Source of the DNA: Chiua virens
Lineage: Eukaryota > Basidiomycota > Agaricomycetes > Boletales > Boletaceae
Assembly: GCA_019787685.1 (NCBI GenBank)
Contig: JAHNUO010000016.1
Location: 620,001-684,000 of the forward strand
DNA length: 64,000 bases
Reading direction: 5' to 3'
Shown here: piece after piece, positions 1-12,158 of the stretch
How the letters are laid out: every line of letters begins with the position of its first letter
Position numbering within the stretch: the stretch's first letter is position 1
Notes under the pieces: generated by a model
Database searches by the model: none
What the model was told of the DNA's origin: nothing
What the model saw: only the letters and a program-made list of their open reading frames with translations
Made by a program: the position numbers and the translations under genes

Positions 1-1076
1 CAAGTGAGACAGATGGGACACTGATACATTCCACATTCGATGTGGATGTGACCGAGTTTGCAGCATTCGAAGCATGCCTCGTGCCACTGAGGGTGATCGT
101 CAGGGAGGGATACCTGACCTGTCTGAAATAAGTGTTCTGCTTCAGCACAGTTGGCGGCGATCATTTCTTCTTCGGTAAAGGGGGCTGAAGAAGCGGACAG
201 AGTGGATGGTGGCAACAGGGGTGCTGGGGGAATGGCTAGGGCGAGTTCTGCTTGGTAGCGGTGAAGGTCAGTTAAGAACTCTCCCATTTGCATCTGATGC
301 AGGGTGTGCTCTAGGTATGCCCAGATATGGTCGTAGATTTGACCAGTGACTGCAGAGAGGAGGCAGTGGTTAGGGGCCTGCCCCTGAAGGTCGGACTGTA
401 CAAACGTGAGACATTCGCACTGGAGGTAGGTGGCGTAGAGGGCGTGGAGCGGTGAGTCCAAATCTAGGTGGTGCTCAATGGGGAAGGCCATGGTGGGATC
501 GAGAATGTGCTCGCACATGCATGTGAAGTACTCGTGGGAGGAAGAGGAGGAGCATATGGTGTGAGAGTGATAGGGGAGATCTACTGCTACAATAGGAGGA
601 CGAACATGATAAGGGTGCTCAGTAGGATGAGGCCATTGGCTAGAATGTCCCCATCCTGTGGAAGCAACTGCTGACACAGCTGGAGAAACAGGTCGGGAGG
701 ATTTGGTGAGGGAGGATTTGGTGGAGACAGTGAGAGCATTGGAGGGAGTGGCCGGTGGTGGAAGAGGAAGGTGCGGGATGGAGGCGGTGGGCATGAAGAT
801 GGGCACCAAGTGGATGTTTTCATTTTCAAAGTTGGGGGTAGAGCAGGAGCGGTAGGTCATAATGGCTTTTATGGAGATGGGTGGTGGTGGTCTGAGGGAC
901 GAACATTTGGGAATGGGGGGTGGAAAGTCTGCAGAGTGGAGTTGCTTATAAGCGTCCACTGTTTCCTTGGCATTCCCTAAATTGGATTTGGGTTCCCATG
1001 AGTCGTTTGCTGCGGAGTAGCCCTTCCATTGGATCAGGAATTTGCAATTCCATGGGCTCTGGGTATGGCATAAGAT
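1..1076 (-). CDS. Gypsy-A pol C-terminal extension with zinc knuckles (partial)
   Basis: Continuation of pol after the chromodomain, open on the minus strand to the window edge in one frame from about 860 downward. It has a Pro/Ser/Thr-rich linker, then a helical segment beginning near 500 (residues MCEHILDP, homologous to MRELILDP at 50415). Near 100-20 is a CX2CX4HX4C knuckle (CFECCKLGHIHIEC) and the start of a second (CPICLT). The same segment follows the integrase in two other copies (24804-25852 and 50415-51281). I do not recognise a named family beyond the CCHC knuckles; a nucleic-acid binding role is inference. A stop just after the chromodomain (near 1077) separates it from the integrase in this copy. 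Confidence 0.6.
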   Translation of the reverse strand, partial: MLCHTQSPWNCKFLIQWKGYSAANDSWEPKSNLGNAKETVDAYKQLHSADFPPPIPKCSSLRPPPPISIKAIMTYRSCSTPNFENENIHLVPIFMPTASIPHLPLPPPATPSNALTVSTKSSLTKSSRPVSPAVSAVASTGWGHSSQWPHPTEHPYHVRPPIVAVDLPYHSHTICSSSSSHEYFTCMCEHILDPTMAFPIEHHLDLDSPLHALYATYLQCECLTFVQSDLQGQAPNHCLLSAVTGQIYDHIWAYLEHTLHQMQMGEFLTDLHRYQAELALAIPPAPLLPPSTLSASSAPFTEEEMIAANCAEAEHLFQTGQVSLPDDHPQWHEACFECCKLGHIHIECGMYQCPICLT

Positions 1077-2406
1077 TCACTCCACTTCATATTCTTCTTC
1101 TCCTGAGATAAGGTCAGGTGGTGGTTTCGGGAAGTTCGGGCCATAGGTTTCTGTTTCACAATAGGGAGATAACAGGGAAGCATGGAAGACTGGATGGATC
1201 TTCCAAGTTTTTGGAAGGTGGAGGCAGTAGGTGAGTGGAGAAAGGACCTCCGTGATAGTGAAGGGACCTTCTTGTTGTGGAGCGAGCTTCGGGGAGATAA
1301 GCTCCCATTTCAGGTTGCGGGCTTCTAGCCAGACCTGGTTGCCTTTAGAGAAGAGTGTGAAAATTTTAAATGAACAGGCCTTCATCACTTGTTGGGCTAA
1401 TTTGTGGGCAGCAAGGGCTTCATCTTGTGCTGCAGAAAGGGTCTTGAGTCGGTCTTTGACAGCCGGGAGTTTGGTTTCAACAATAATGGTGGGAAGGGAA
1501 CGGGGTTCATAGCCCATCATCAGGAAGAATGGGGATTTTCCTGTGACGGAGTGGGGGCGGTGATTGTGGGTGAATTCAGCCATGGGGAGTAGGTTGGCCC
1601 ATCCTGTGGGATTGTTTTGGCAATACATGCGGAGATAAGTTTCAACTTCTTGGTTTACCTGTTCAGTTTCATTGTCAGATTGGGGGTGATAGGCAGTAGA
1701 GAGGGAGAGGCGATAACTGATGAGGCATGAGAGCTCTTTGGCAAAGGTGGAGGCGAACTGTGGGCCCCGATCTGAGATGATCTTGTCATATAGGCCATAT
1801 CTGGAGTAAACTTTGTGGAAAAAGAGGCATGTGATGCCTGCAGAATCGGTGGTTTTTACTGTGGGGCAAAGAATTACCCCCTTCATAAGGCCATGGTCGA
1901 CCATGACCATGAGAGAATCATAGCCCTCCATGGAGATGGGGAGATCTGTGATGAGATCTACAGATATGTTCTGGAAAGGACAGGTGCATGCTGACAGGAT
2001 CGGAGAGAGGGGTGGAGTGGTGGGACACATGTTGATTTTTTGTTGCTGGCAGGCAGCGCATCCGGACACGTAAGAATGGACAAAGGAGGCCAGACCAGGC
2101 CACCAGAATTCGGCTGCAACGAGCTGCCTGGTCTTCAGAAAGCCCAGATGTCCTGCAGTGTGGGAATCATGGTGTCGAGCAATGATCTGTTGGCGTAACT
2201 CGAGGTTTGGGGGAACATACATGCGGCCCTGGTAAGTTAGAACACCTGTGTCGTACTTCCAGTTGGAGAGGTGGGCCCAAAAGGAAGAGGGGAGACCTCC
2301 ATCCATAATGTTCAAAGTGTCTAAGACCAGGGGGTTGTCAACCGAGGACTTGGTGATAAGGGACTGAAGGTCCGTGGTGATAAGATTGACAAAAACACCC
2401 GGCAGG
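1077..2406 (-). CDS. Gypsy-A integrase and chromodomain start
   Basis: About 445-residue open segment of pol integrase. From the N-terminus it shows the zinc-binding HHCC region (HHDSHTAGH, then CAACQQ) and the DDE core. The first Asp is in the SVDLITDLP motif, the second in SDRGPQFAS, and the Glu in NETEQVNQE. The C-terminal domain follows (HPVFHASLLSPY), and the frame enters the acidic start of the chromodomain (EEEYEVE) before a stop. All three catalytic residues are present, unlike Gypsy-D. The first codons are cut by the solo LTR at 2407, so the real N-terminal continuation is the RNase H segment at 3054-3363. Integrase inserts the cDNA copy into nuclear DNA. Confidence 0.85.
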
Positions 2407-3048
2407 TGTAACAACCTAGAACAAACGTAGACTATGAGTTACTTGCGAGTGGTTGTAGTGGTCAGTGTAAGGTTGAATGCAAGTGAGTCTGACGAGTGAG
2501 GCGAGAACTACAGAGGAGATCCGTCTATGAGAGACAATGGAGGAAAACCAGAGGTGAACTTTGTTAGAGTTCCCTGGTGCTGTATTCAAGTCTTTATATA
2601 CTAAAAGTACAATCGGAGCTACAATCGGAGTATGAATACATAGATAAGTATGAGTGTCTTGATTGGTAGATAAGGTGAGATAACATGAGGTATTAGCATG
2701 TATGTGAGTCATAGATAAAGACATGAGGAAACAATGCTGTAACAATGCGGTATAAGCATGTTATGAGATAAGCACTGCTTTAATAATAGATATGAGTCAT
2801 ATGGAATCATAGATAAGAGATAACGTGTGAATACACGTGTGTTGTGCATGGGTTATGACATCGTGTGATAACACGTGTCTAATAATGAATCATAGTGAGT
2901 CATAAAGGAATGGCCAATAGGATAAGGTCCTGAGTATAGCCTTGGCATGAGGCAATATATGCCGTAATAGATATTGTGTATCTTGTATAGTGGATTGAGA
3001 GCGTTGAGTAGGAAGGCGAAAGAATGAAGTGAAAACGTGATTGTAACA
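2407..3048 (-). repeat. Solo LTR, family L2, in Gypsy-A pol
   Basis: A 642-bp LTR beginning TGTAACAACC and ending GATTGTAACA on the + strand, so it lies in minus orientation relative to the copy at 13084. It is flanked by the perfect 5-bp duplication GCAGG (2402-2406 and 3049-3053). No internal region is present, so it is a solo LTR left by LTR-LTR recombination. It interrupts pol between RNase H and integrase; removing it restores the frame. Confidence 0.9.
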
Positions 3049-3053
3049 GCAGG

Positions 3054-3363
3054 AGGAGGGTGACGTGTTCGTTATTGGAGTCAGAGGTGATGTGGTCAGG
3101 TCGCCGAGACAGTGTGTTGGGACCATCGAGGAGTTTCCCAGGGACATGGGAGAATGTTAAGTCAAAATCCATGAGGTCAAGGAGCCAGCGGGCTTGATGG
3201 TGGTTCAGATTTTGAGGCTGGTGGAAGTAGGTTAGGTTTTTATGGTCAGAGAAGACTGTGACCGGGTGGGTGCTACCATGAAGGTGATGCTGCCATGCCT
3301 TGAGGGACCGGATAACTGCTAGGAGTTCGCAGTTGTAGATATCATAGTTTTGCTCCGCCACAT
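3054..3363 (-). pseudogene. Gypsy-A RNase H segment
   Basis: Minus-strand piece of Ty3 RNase H with NYDIYNCELLAVIRSLKAW, then VFSDHKNLTYF and the tail ending in the SRRPDHIT linker. The catalytic Glu (CELLA) and Asp (FSDHKNL) are visible. It is cut on one side by the solo LTR (3049) and on the other by the Plavaka element (3364). The upstream part of the same domain is at 18979-19100. RNase H degrades the RNA template during reverse transcription. Confidence 0.85.
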
Positions 3364-3381
3364 TACATCAGCAAACTGACA

Positions 3382-4775
3382 CTTTTAATTAGCTGAGTCA
3401 ACAGACTTTTGCTGATTGCTAGGCCTGTCTGGTCTGTCCCAGACTGTCGGAAGGTAGCAGGTACCTTTTTTTCGTGATCAAATTACTCTCTCTGTCCAAT
3501 CTGTTCTGTTGAGCTGTCATAAGACTATTACTTATGTAACTTGCTAGTAGACTCAGACACTGGCACCATGACAGCACGAACTAACTAGGAGTCGGGATGA
3601 TTGAATAGTCACTGTGAAGTCTGTCTACAGTGAAGTAAGCTCGAAGTGCCAAATTCACGTCAACTTCAATTTCAAGTTTGAGACCATCACCATGACAAGT
3701 TTGAAGGCTGAACAGCAGCAATCCAAAGTGAGCTTGAATGAGGACTCGGAATCAAATTGCTGGTGAAATGCAGTGGACTCCAAGTCAGTGCACACACAGC
3801 CTGAGATTTCCCAATAGGTTCCTAGGGCGCATCTTGGGAGGATATCCGAGTTGTTGGCATTGAGTTAGTTTACTACTACTAGTCTACAGTTACATCAAAC
3901 ATGCAGGATTTAGTGGGAACATGACCACCTCTGCGATCGTCCTGGGAGTCAACACTGTCACAAGGATTTGGTAAAGTATTTACTTTAGTAGTCACAGAAA
4001 GTCAGTAAGGTTGTTTTGAATAAATACTACAATGCACACACCATTGACACTCGACTTGTATGGGGAATAATCTTCACACATTGCATACTCTGATGTGACT
4101 GGTATGCCACTCCTGTGAATCACAAATCAAACAGATCCAATGAAATGATCTGCTGAATGCAGATCTTCTTGAGCATTTTCTAACAAAATGCGGTTGTACT
4201 GGAGGGTGAGAGTGTTGTGGTGGACAATTTGGAGTGCAAGATTTCACTGTGTGAGATGTAATTGATGATTGGCACAGGCAACCTCTTGAGGAGATAAGCT
4301 TCAGTTGTGTCTCTTGGGATAGGGATAATAGCCTCCATGTCTGTGTTTTGCAACTATTGAATGCAGTCAGTCCGAGTATAGGGATAGATATTGTACATTA
4401 CTATAGGTCAATTGAACTTACCTGCCAATCAGATCCACCAGTGGCCAGTACATCCTGGGCATCATTTTTTGGCGACTCCGAGTAGCGGTCATTGGTTGAA
4501 TTACAGTGCCAGGGGGAAATGCACTGGGAAGGGTGATCTTGGGATTGAGACAGATATGGAGCGATCATATGTGGGTGTAGACATGTGAATAGGGTTAAGT
4601 GAAAAATGTTGTCAGCTCTGCGTCCTGGTGCATGTTCACTGCTAGTGCTGGCAATGGACTCCTGTTGCTGGGGAGTCATCACACTCTGCTCTTAATGTGA
4701 TGTTGTGAGGGCAACTCACTGAAACTCGCCTAAGTTTGGATTTAGTTCGGCTGCCTTCAAGTGAATTTGATAGTA
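3382..4775. other. Left subterminal region of the Plavaka element, no clear gene
   Basis: Non-coding by eye. The first ~100 bases hold short CTGTC/CTGTCCCAG-like motifs resembling those near the right end (18640-18976). A minus-strand stretch starting with Met at 4680 (MTPQQQESIAST) looks like a gene start but its frame degrades after about 25 codons and I recognise no domain, so I do not call it a gene. Confidence 0.4.
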
Positions 4776-5659
4776 CAGTCAACTCTCACATAAGTGATAC
4801 CCCTCGGGACATGCCCAAGGGTATACACTATGAGAGAGTATACGTTCCCTGAGAGGTTGGCTTGCCGAGACAAAGTAGTCGAATTTTTTGAGTAGTATTG
4901 GTAATGATAATATGTAGAGTAGTATGAGGCTATGTACTTATGAAATAATCAGTAACCTTGTTGTTCACTGCGTTCTGCATCCCGGCAACTTGTGTCCTCT
5001 GTTTCAACATGTGTAATGTATGTTCAAACTCCTGTCCAAAATCATCATCAAGCTCATTGACAACATCCTGCAGCACAAGCACTGCCTCAAGCATTTCTCT
5101 CTGGGTACAACGTGGCTTCGATGGGTCAACATTCATGGCACTGCAATCCTTGTCATTGACCTCTGAGTCACTCATTTCCCATGCCATGCATGCATCCATA
5201 ATAGACTGGTAAATGTCCTCATCTGTCATGTCAAATGTTGTGTATCTCTGTGTCTGAGTTGAGGAGCTTGGAAATGCTCATCTGGTTTGAGGGCTGAAGG
5301 ATACCTGTCACCTCCAAGTTGTCTAGAGCACTTTTGAGAAGGCTTTTGGACTCGGCAGCAGGGTCCAAGTTGTCATGCACTCTGGCAGTACTGGCCAATA
5401 ATGACGAGACCATGAGTGTGAAACTTTGGGTTACTCTTGCCTTTGTTATGAGGGAAATTATATAATATAGTTTCCTAATTTAGTATTATTCTGGGGATAG
5501 TATTGGTTATGGTGTCAAGAAATCCCTATTGGGTATGTGTTGTAAGAGAGTATTTGTTATGCAGTGAAATCCCTGCATTCCGAGCTGGGAAATCCCAAAA
5601 GGTATACACTACAAGAGAGTATTGCTTTTACCCCCTATTCCTTAGGTGAGAGTCAACTG
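4776..5659 (-). mobile_element. Deleted pogo/Tigger-type element
   Basis: The inverted ends CAGTCAACTCTCACATAAG (4776) and the complement of CAGTTGACTCTCACCTAAG (to 5659) match at nearly every position. TA flanks both ends (4774-4775, 5660-5661). At 884 bp it is too short for a complete pogo element (usually about 2 kb) and retains only the transposase tail. It is nested in the Plavaka element. Confidence 0.75.
4930..5413 (-). pseudogene. C-terminal tail of a pogo/Tigger DDE transposase
   Basis: Two adjoining minus-strand frames (5413-5231 and 5229-4930). The second has TDEDIYQSIMDA, a Thr-Gln-Arg-Glu segment (CTQREMLEAVLVLQDVV) and ends in KVTDYFIST. Tigger/pogo transposases of fungi and plants end in a similar acidic region, a helix starting with PTRREAL-like residues, and a terminal TDYF motif. 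The CENP-B-like DNA-binding part and the DDE catalytic core are absent. It lies inside TA-flanked pogo-type inverted repeats, which supports the assignment. Family recognition is from memory. Confidence 0.65.
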
Positions 5660-5965
5660 TAATTGAACTTATGTAAGTAAAGCAAGTTAGCTTATAGTGT
5701 GTAATGTAAGTGGATTTTTCAACTTGAATACAGACGAATCCAGCACTAGTAGCATAGAACATAGCATATACATATACTAGTAACAGTCGGCATCTGCAAT
5801 GACTTGTACAACGTACCGGGTCCCGAGAGTCACGGTAAGTCAACTTGTGGTAAATATGTATATATATTGACAAATTGTGGCTGCATGACGTAACTCTGGC
5901 GAAACTTTGTCCATGTGACCCAGCTGTGACAGTTCCTCTGCATTTTCGATTTTTTCTTCAATCTG
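5660..5965. other. Upstream region of the Plavaka transposase
   Basis: About 300 bases between the pogo remnant and the transposase start. I see no gene. Its position makes it the likely promoter region, but no convincing TATA box or other element can be named with confidence. Confidence 0.3.
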
Positions 5966-8900
5966 TTGTTCTTAATGCCTAGAGCCAAGACTAATCACAG
6001 AAATCTTAGGAACATAAGATGCCCTCAATGTGGCAAGAAGTTCCAGTCAGAAACTAATGTTCTACAGCACATGAATCAGCCAATGGGTTCATGTGGCAAT
6101 GGACTCAGCTCGTGCCCCCTCCATCAGACATACTTCAACCCTAATGTCCAATCCGCCCCCCAGGTTTCTGCTGACACCTCTCATTCCAGGCCGCTGGCTG
6201 ATCAGACTTCAATTGGCAATACATGTTGCTTCCGTTCACCAAGTATCAACTCTCGTTCACTGCCTTCTAGTCCCGGTCACAATGATGTCGGGCAACCATC
6301 TGACCCTGGACACCCAGATTCCCGATTTGATATGGACATAGACAAGTGGGTTGACGTGGACCCTGAGGTTCCATCTGGCAAGTTTGTGGAGATGTATGAA
6401 GGGTGCAGCCAGGCATTCCCTGGAGGTAAGACATTCATGGATAAATTCAGGCAGGATAAGCATGCTGCCAAACGGCAGGAGAACTTGTACTTTCCTTTCG
6501 TGTCTCGAGAGGAATGGCAATTCACGTCTTGGCTCCTTTGTTCGCACCTCAGCTTGTCTGCGATTGACTCTTTTTTGCTTTCTCTGGACATCGTGCATGG
6601 GACAGTCTCTAGAAGTTTTTTTTTTGACTGAGATTTTAGATGAAGTGCATGCCTCTCTTGTTTCAGAGTGGGAAGCAACTATGAGCCCGTGCGGAGGTTC
6701 TACCTTCAGGACCTGCTTGGTACTGTGAGACCATAAAGCCCAAGGGATGGACAAAGGATGCCATCCGCATCTTCTATTGCAAACCCCTCGAGTGTCTCCA
6801 GATGCTCCTTACCCATCCATTACTCACTCCCAACATGTCTTTCATTCCTAGGAAAGTCTGGACCTCTTCTGCAAAAATATGCCACATCTACGAGGACTGG
6901 ATGAGTAGCAATGACGCATGGAGTATGCAAGTGAGTTCTTCACACTTTCTATAAAATTGACACTGAGTCTCATAGGACAAAATCCTGCTCAGGAGTACAC
7001 TGCTTGGCATAGTCCTCTCTTCAGATAAAACTAACATCTCGGTCATGACTGGTAACCATATGGCGCACCCAGTACTCATTAGCCTTGCGAACATCGACCC
7101 AGCAATTCACAGCAAGACTTTGCTGCATGGATATATGCTTCTTGCACTCCTCCCTATTGCCAAATTCATCCACAAAAATACCCACATACACAGCTTGCTG
7201 CAGGACTGTCTCTTTCACCAAGCATTGGACTTGATTCTGCAACCTCTGAAGACCACAGCCACAGTAGGGGTAATGATGAACGACCCAGTTGGTAACTTAA
7301 GATATTGCTACATGCCACTCGCGGCATGGATCGCTGACACTCCTGAACAGTCTCTTCTTGCAGGCACAAATCCAAAAGTGTCTCCGGTTACCGTGGTGAA
7401 GGTGAAAAACTTTGGTAATTCACACTGTCATCCTCTCCACACAGCTTCAAACACACTCATTGCCATCAGAATCGTGAAGGCTCAGCAGGACCCACCCGAC
7501 TACAAGACATTTCTGAAGGAAATCAAGGAATTCGGACTAAACGGTGTTCTGGAACCGTTCTGGAAGGAATGGCTGCTTTCCAGACCCACCTCTTTTCTCC
7601 ACATTGAGCCCCTTCATCACTTCCATCGCTTCTGTTGGGACCACAACTGTCAATGGTGCATCACTGTTGTTGGAGCGAAGGAGGTCGACTTCTGATTTTC
7701 GTTAGTTCAAACTACTGTTGGCTACCACACATTTAGAGACAGAATTTCAAGGCTCAAGCAGGTCACTGGTCGCAACCATCGGGCTGTTCAACATTACTTA
7801 GTCAGCGTTATTGCTGGTGCAGTCCCTAATTGGTTTCTTACTGCTATTTGGGCACTTATGGATTTTCATTACCTCACACAAGTGCCATCGTTCAATGACA
7901 ATACAATCCTCAAGGTCTCCAAGGCACTTCAAGAGTTTCATGACCACAAAGACACCACCATGCTTGCTGGAGGGCAAAAGGACAGCTGGGAAATACCAAA
8001 GTTAGAGCTACTTCAAGGTGTTGTCCTGGATATTTGTCGTGCTGGCCCCATCATCCAGTGGTCCGCAGATCCTACTGAGCATGCACATGTCCAGGAGATC
8101 AAAATCCTCGCCCAGGCTGGGAATAATCAAGACTATTACAGTCAAATTGCCTGCCATCTCGACCAATCAGAGAAATGTCTGCTCTTTGACATTGCTATGC
8201 TCATCCAGAACAAAACCGCAGATGAACCTAATGAGGATAAGGACAGAGATTTCAACAAGAACAATGAGCATGCATTAGACCCAGAAGATGTATGCCTCTC
8301 CAATCATCTGGATATCGTGACCCGCACCCCAGTCAATTACTTCACGAAAGCTGATGCACTCTCACACGGGTGCTTTCCAAATTCGCCCAAACCCCATTGT
8401 ACATTCTCCACCTCCACCACCGCCTTCCACCTCGCTTTGAAAGCCTCGTCACAAATGAGCATCGAGGAGGCCGCAAATACCTTCAACATCCCCAATCTTC
8501 AGGATGCTTTATCCAAGTTCCTACTTCGTGTCAAAAGGTCGTCACCTCATAATGTGTCAGGAGTCAGAAGCCCTGCAGTACAACATGATCTCTCATTTGA
8601 CCATCTACAGATCTGGTATAAAATCTGTGTACAACAAATGCTTTACCACAGCCAGACTCCTGGCCGAAACAAGGTCTGGATGCTGAGCAAAACTCAATCA
8701 TATCATGTGAAATTGGTTGCTAGCATACTTTTAGGTCACTCTGTAGTCCAGCTGCGAATGATATTTTGCCCCCTTCAATCAGATCACCTGCTCACCTATG
8801 TACAACAGTTAGACATCGTTCCCCAACACGGCCATTCCACACATCCTGCAGCCGGTATGCACCTACTTCAATGTGCAGTCCAATTGGGCAGTACTCGGAT

Positions 8901-9069
8901 CAGAGACGTCATACCCATCATGTTGATTTGGTCGCCCGCCCACCTAATCCCCAACTTTGGTAGTGCTGCCCACAATCATTTGATGTGCCAGAACAGCCAT
9001 GAAGTGTCATTGGAATTTTGGCTAAATAAATTTTGGTTGAAAGAACTATACTATTCATTAACATTGTAA
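5966..9069 (+). pseudogene. Plavaka-family transposase (DUF6830-type C-terminus), decayed
   Basis: Plus-strand gene spread over several frames. The N-terminus (from 5966 or the Met at 5975) has a zinc-finger-like CPQC...H...C segment. Next comes the conserved block YEGCSQAFPGGKTFMDKF and a helix around EEWQFTSWLL. A run of T near 6618 shifts the frame. The frame resumes through FIPRKVW and IYEDWMSSNDAW to a likely 45-nt intron (6931-6975, GTGAGT...TAG). Then come SSDKTNISVMTGN, ANIDP, MNDPVGNLRYCYMPL, EPLHHFHRFCWDHNCQWC, an in-frame TGA at 7693, and IQWSADPTEHAHVQEIK. The last 250 residues match the DUF6830-type region (FDHLQIWYKI, LDIVPQHGH, FWLNKFWLKELYYSL). These landmarks are typical of basidiomycete Plavaka transposases. 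One frameshift and at least one stop make it non-functional as read. It should have acted on the CATCAGCAAAC ends. Confidence 0.85.
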
Positions 9070-9637
9070 TCTTTAAAGTACTTAGTGTATAGTCGAGTTG
9101 ATCTTGACATCAATCTGACGATGGTTCGCAGTTAAAATGGTTATTTGAATCATCATGATTAACGTGACTACTATCGATCAGTCCCTGGAACATGCTGGTG
9201 TGCATTCAGTCATATTACTCAGCCTTGTGGTATTCGACCGTATCTTCAAAACTGCTCTAGTATCCGCCAGCTTATATACATCTCCTAGCATCTGTGTCAT
9301 GACATGGGCATGGACTCCAAAGCACTGGCAGACTCAGAGGCCTTATCACAGCCAAGTTTGATTGTGTGTCCTTCCTAAATCAGTTCATGTCATAACAAAT
9401 TTACAGCCTGCTTTGTGTCGTGTGCAAGTACATGCAACACCCCGCAATGCTGCCCAAGTAGGTCTCCTTTTTGTGTCTGAAGTGCAATTATAACTCACAG
9501 TCTGGACACAGCTTGCAAGCATCCCTTTGGAGTATAGGGGAAAAACTGATGGCTTCCGTGAAAATATGGATCATTTGGTCAAAAATAATACCAAGGAGTT
9601 TCATTGGCATCTTAGCAAGTCGGAAAGTTGAGAAATC
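9070..9637. other. Spacer between transposase and kinase pseudogene
   Basis: No recognisable gene. It could include the 3' untranslated region of the transposase gene and undetected 5' exons of the kinase gene. Only short, unconvincing frames are present. Confidence 0.35.
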
Positions 9638-12158
9638 TTGGAATCATTGTTCCCTGACTCGGTCTTGTTTCAATTGAAACACTCAAGTTTGAATATGTTA
9701 AACATTCTACAGTGCTTACGAGACAAGGACAAGAAGCTCTATGGAGCAATGGGGGAGGGGGTAGAACAGTGGACCCATTACCCGAAAACAATAGCAGCAC
9801 GGGATAATGTGGGAACATCTATGGCAAGGACGCCAGCAGGGGACACCGCGGAAGCATCTATGGCAAAGTTTCTGAACAAAGTTCTCAAAGCAGTCGAGGG
9901 AATTACAGGTGAGCAGACAAACAGGTTAGTTGATTCACCTGGTATCGATATCTGAATCGGCAAAAAGATTAATGTCTGGTGTTTAGGAGATGGCATCCTC
10001 ATGGATCCACAAACCCATTCATGGGGTCTTTTCTCCAGCGAAAGCCGGACTTGGTCCTCAGTCCCAATGGTGCTGAATTGGACTGGAGGGATGTCCTTGT
10101 TTTTGGGGAGATGAAGAACACGAACTGCTCCAAGACTTTGAAGACTTCTTTTACCGAGATCGCTGGCAAAACATCTGTACTATTATATGCACAAGACGGA
10201 AGGCACGCTGCTCCATCCTTGCAAATACTTGTATCCTGTGTCAGTTTGACATTTTTTGATTGGGGAGGTTCACTCAAGACCTACCCAATAGATGTTCACA
10301 CTGACCCAGAAATGTTCCTACACATCATAGTGGGTCTTGCGAAAGCCTCATTTTCCCAGCTTGGGTTCAACGTCTCACTGCTCAACGAAACTGGGGGTAA
10401 ATGCATACTAGTTGCATGGAAAGGTGGAGGGGGCATAACAGAGGTGACAATTGACAGTCTGCTCTTCATTTTGGATATCATGCATGGACGTGGGACAACT
10501 GTGTGGTGGGGCTCGATGGACGACTTGGACAACAACTCACACTCAAGCAAATATCGATGGTCTCGGACTTGGAGAGGCATTGTTATCAAAGACTCTTGGA
10601 TCGACCCCCTATGAAGATATACGGAGGGTATCATTCTCAAGCTGTTATGTAAATACTGTGGGTGTTGCAGGTGTCCCAATGCTTCTACATGAGAAACAGG
10701 TTCAAAGGCCTTATCCGACTCAACTGGGCATTCTCTGCAATCAGTCAACCCATCTTCTACGATCCCTCTCTTCCAAAGCCAGTCGCAGTGCACATCATTG
10801 TTGGTATCAACTTCACATCCTTTCTCGTCTCATTTCCAAACCCGTCGGAGTTGAGGCGTTGAAGTTCAATTCGCTCACTGAACTCCTAATCGTGTTTATT
10901 GATTATATCCTGGGTAATGTCGATCTCTTTGTCCCCTGGTTTCACTCACCATTTACTTGTAATCCAGCTCATAGAGACACACTCAAGAAAGCAAGTATCT
11001 TACACCATGATATTAGTTTGTTTAACCTTCTCCTTGTCCTTTTGGCCCAATCAGAGGAGTGCTTGGAGTTCCTTGATGGCCTCCCGAAAGATACCTGAGT
11101 TCTTCTCCATCAAAAAATAGAAAAATTTGTTACTCATCGCAGCCTCCTTGGCGATTGGGGCTACACAGTTCCCATCAATGCTGCAACCTCTCAGCCTGCT
11201 ACTGGATTTCCCAGCCCTGATCTGGACTCTGATCCATTCGAAAATGATACCCCCCTTACTTCCTCCAAATATGGCAAGGATGTCATTCTGGCCACAAAAC
11301 TATCAGGCAACAGGCAGGAGCATGCTACTCAATATACTTTGGTGTCTCAACTGGGTCAGGATCATAATATCAAGCTGCGTATGGCAGGAGATCCACTTGA
11401 CTTTGCTTGTCCAATGGTGGATACAAATCCACTATACCGCACGGTAAGCCATTTGCTTGTCCCTTACAGTTACCTGTCTGAACCTTTTACTTCAGGGGAC
11501 CTGGTCATGGATGGCGGTAGAGCTAGTGGCTACAGGCCCCAGATAGCCCATGATCCACAGACCTATCCATGACCTAGAATCAATGTTCTATGTACTGGTT
11601 GGTATATGTGTACTCCTAGAGTGATGCCACAACATCAAAGTCGAAGAGAACCTGAAGTGTTTCAACACATTTTTCAACTCGTTCGAACCAAGCACAAGAA
11701 AAACATCAACAATTCAATCCAACATTGGATGGGGTTCTAATATCCTTCCAAATATCTCCCCATATTTCCGACCGTTGGTTCCACTTCTCAACAAACTCCA
11801 CACAAAAATAATCTTAGCAATGGATTTTGTCAACGGTCAATTTCTAATGAAGGGGGACAAAATCACCCATGACGTCATGGTTGATGCCCTTCTAGAGGCG
11901 TTGTGTGCATTAGATGACGATGGTTGGACCCAGATTACACCACTGCCCGAGCCAAGCATCAAACAGCTTGAAAGAACATTTGTTTGGGTGGGAAACTCTT
12001 CAAACCATTCCACTTCAGTTCAATCGTCTGCCTCTGCAGGTTCTAGTCGACGACCTCTCTCTACCACTGAGCCTGATCCTCCCCCAAATGTGAAATGTCT
12101 GCGGACAACCCTTGCTCCCCCCCCTCCTGGTCGTGATTGGTACTCCTATACTAATTAA
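9638..12158 (+). pseudogene. FunK1-type fungal protein kinase, decayed
   Basis: Plus-strand pieces in order: FIPDSVLF-like start (SLFPDSVLFQLKHSS, 9640); RKPDLVLSPN with WRDVLVFGEMKNTN (10040-10130); a Q-x-R-like stretch; MHGRGTTVWW (10480); VIKDSWIDPL (10585); GVPMLLHEKQVQ (10670); a degenerate catalytic loop HHDISLFNLLL (about 11005), where FunK1 proteins usually have HRDIS; DGLPKDT; and GTWSWMAVELVATGPR with IHDLESMFYVLVGICVLLE (11500-11640). These are landmarks of the FunK1 kinase-like family, abundant in mushroom genomes. Breaks include a frameshift near 10650, a TAG after ATGPR (about 11548) and the Arg-to-His change in the loop. Start and introns are not certain. Sitting between a transposase and a second gene inside one transposon suggests passenger status. 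Confidence 0.75.

Noticed and set aside
5966..6631. A separate small C2H2 zinc-finger gene.
   Set aside because: The frame carries the conserved Plavaka N-terminal blocks and is continuous with the downstream transposase after a poly-T frameshift.
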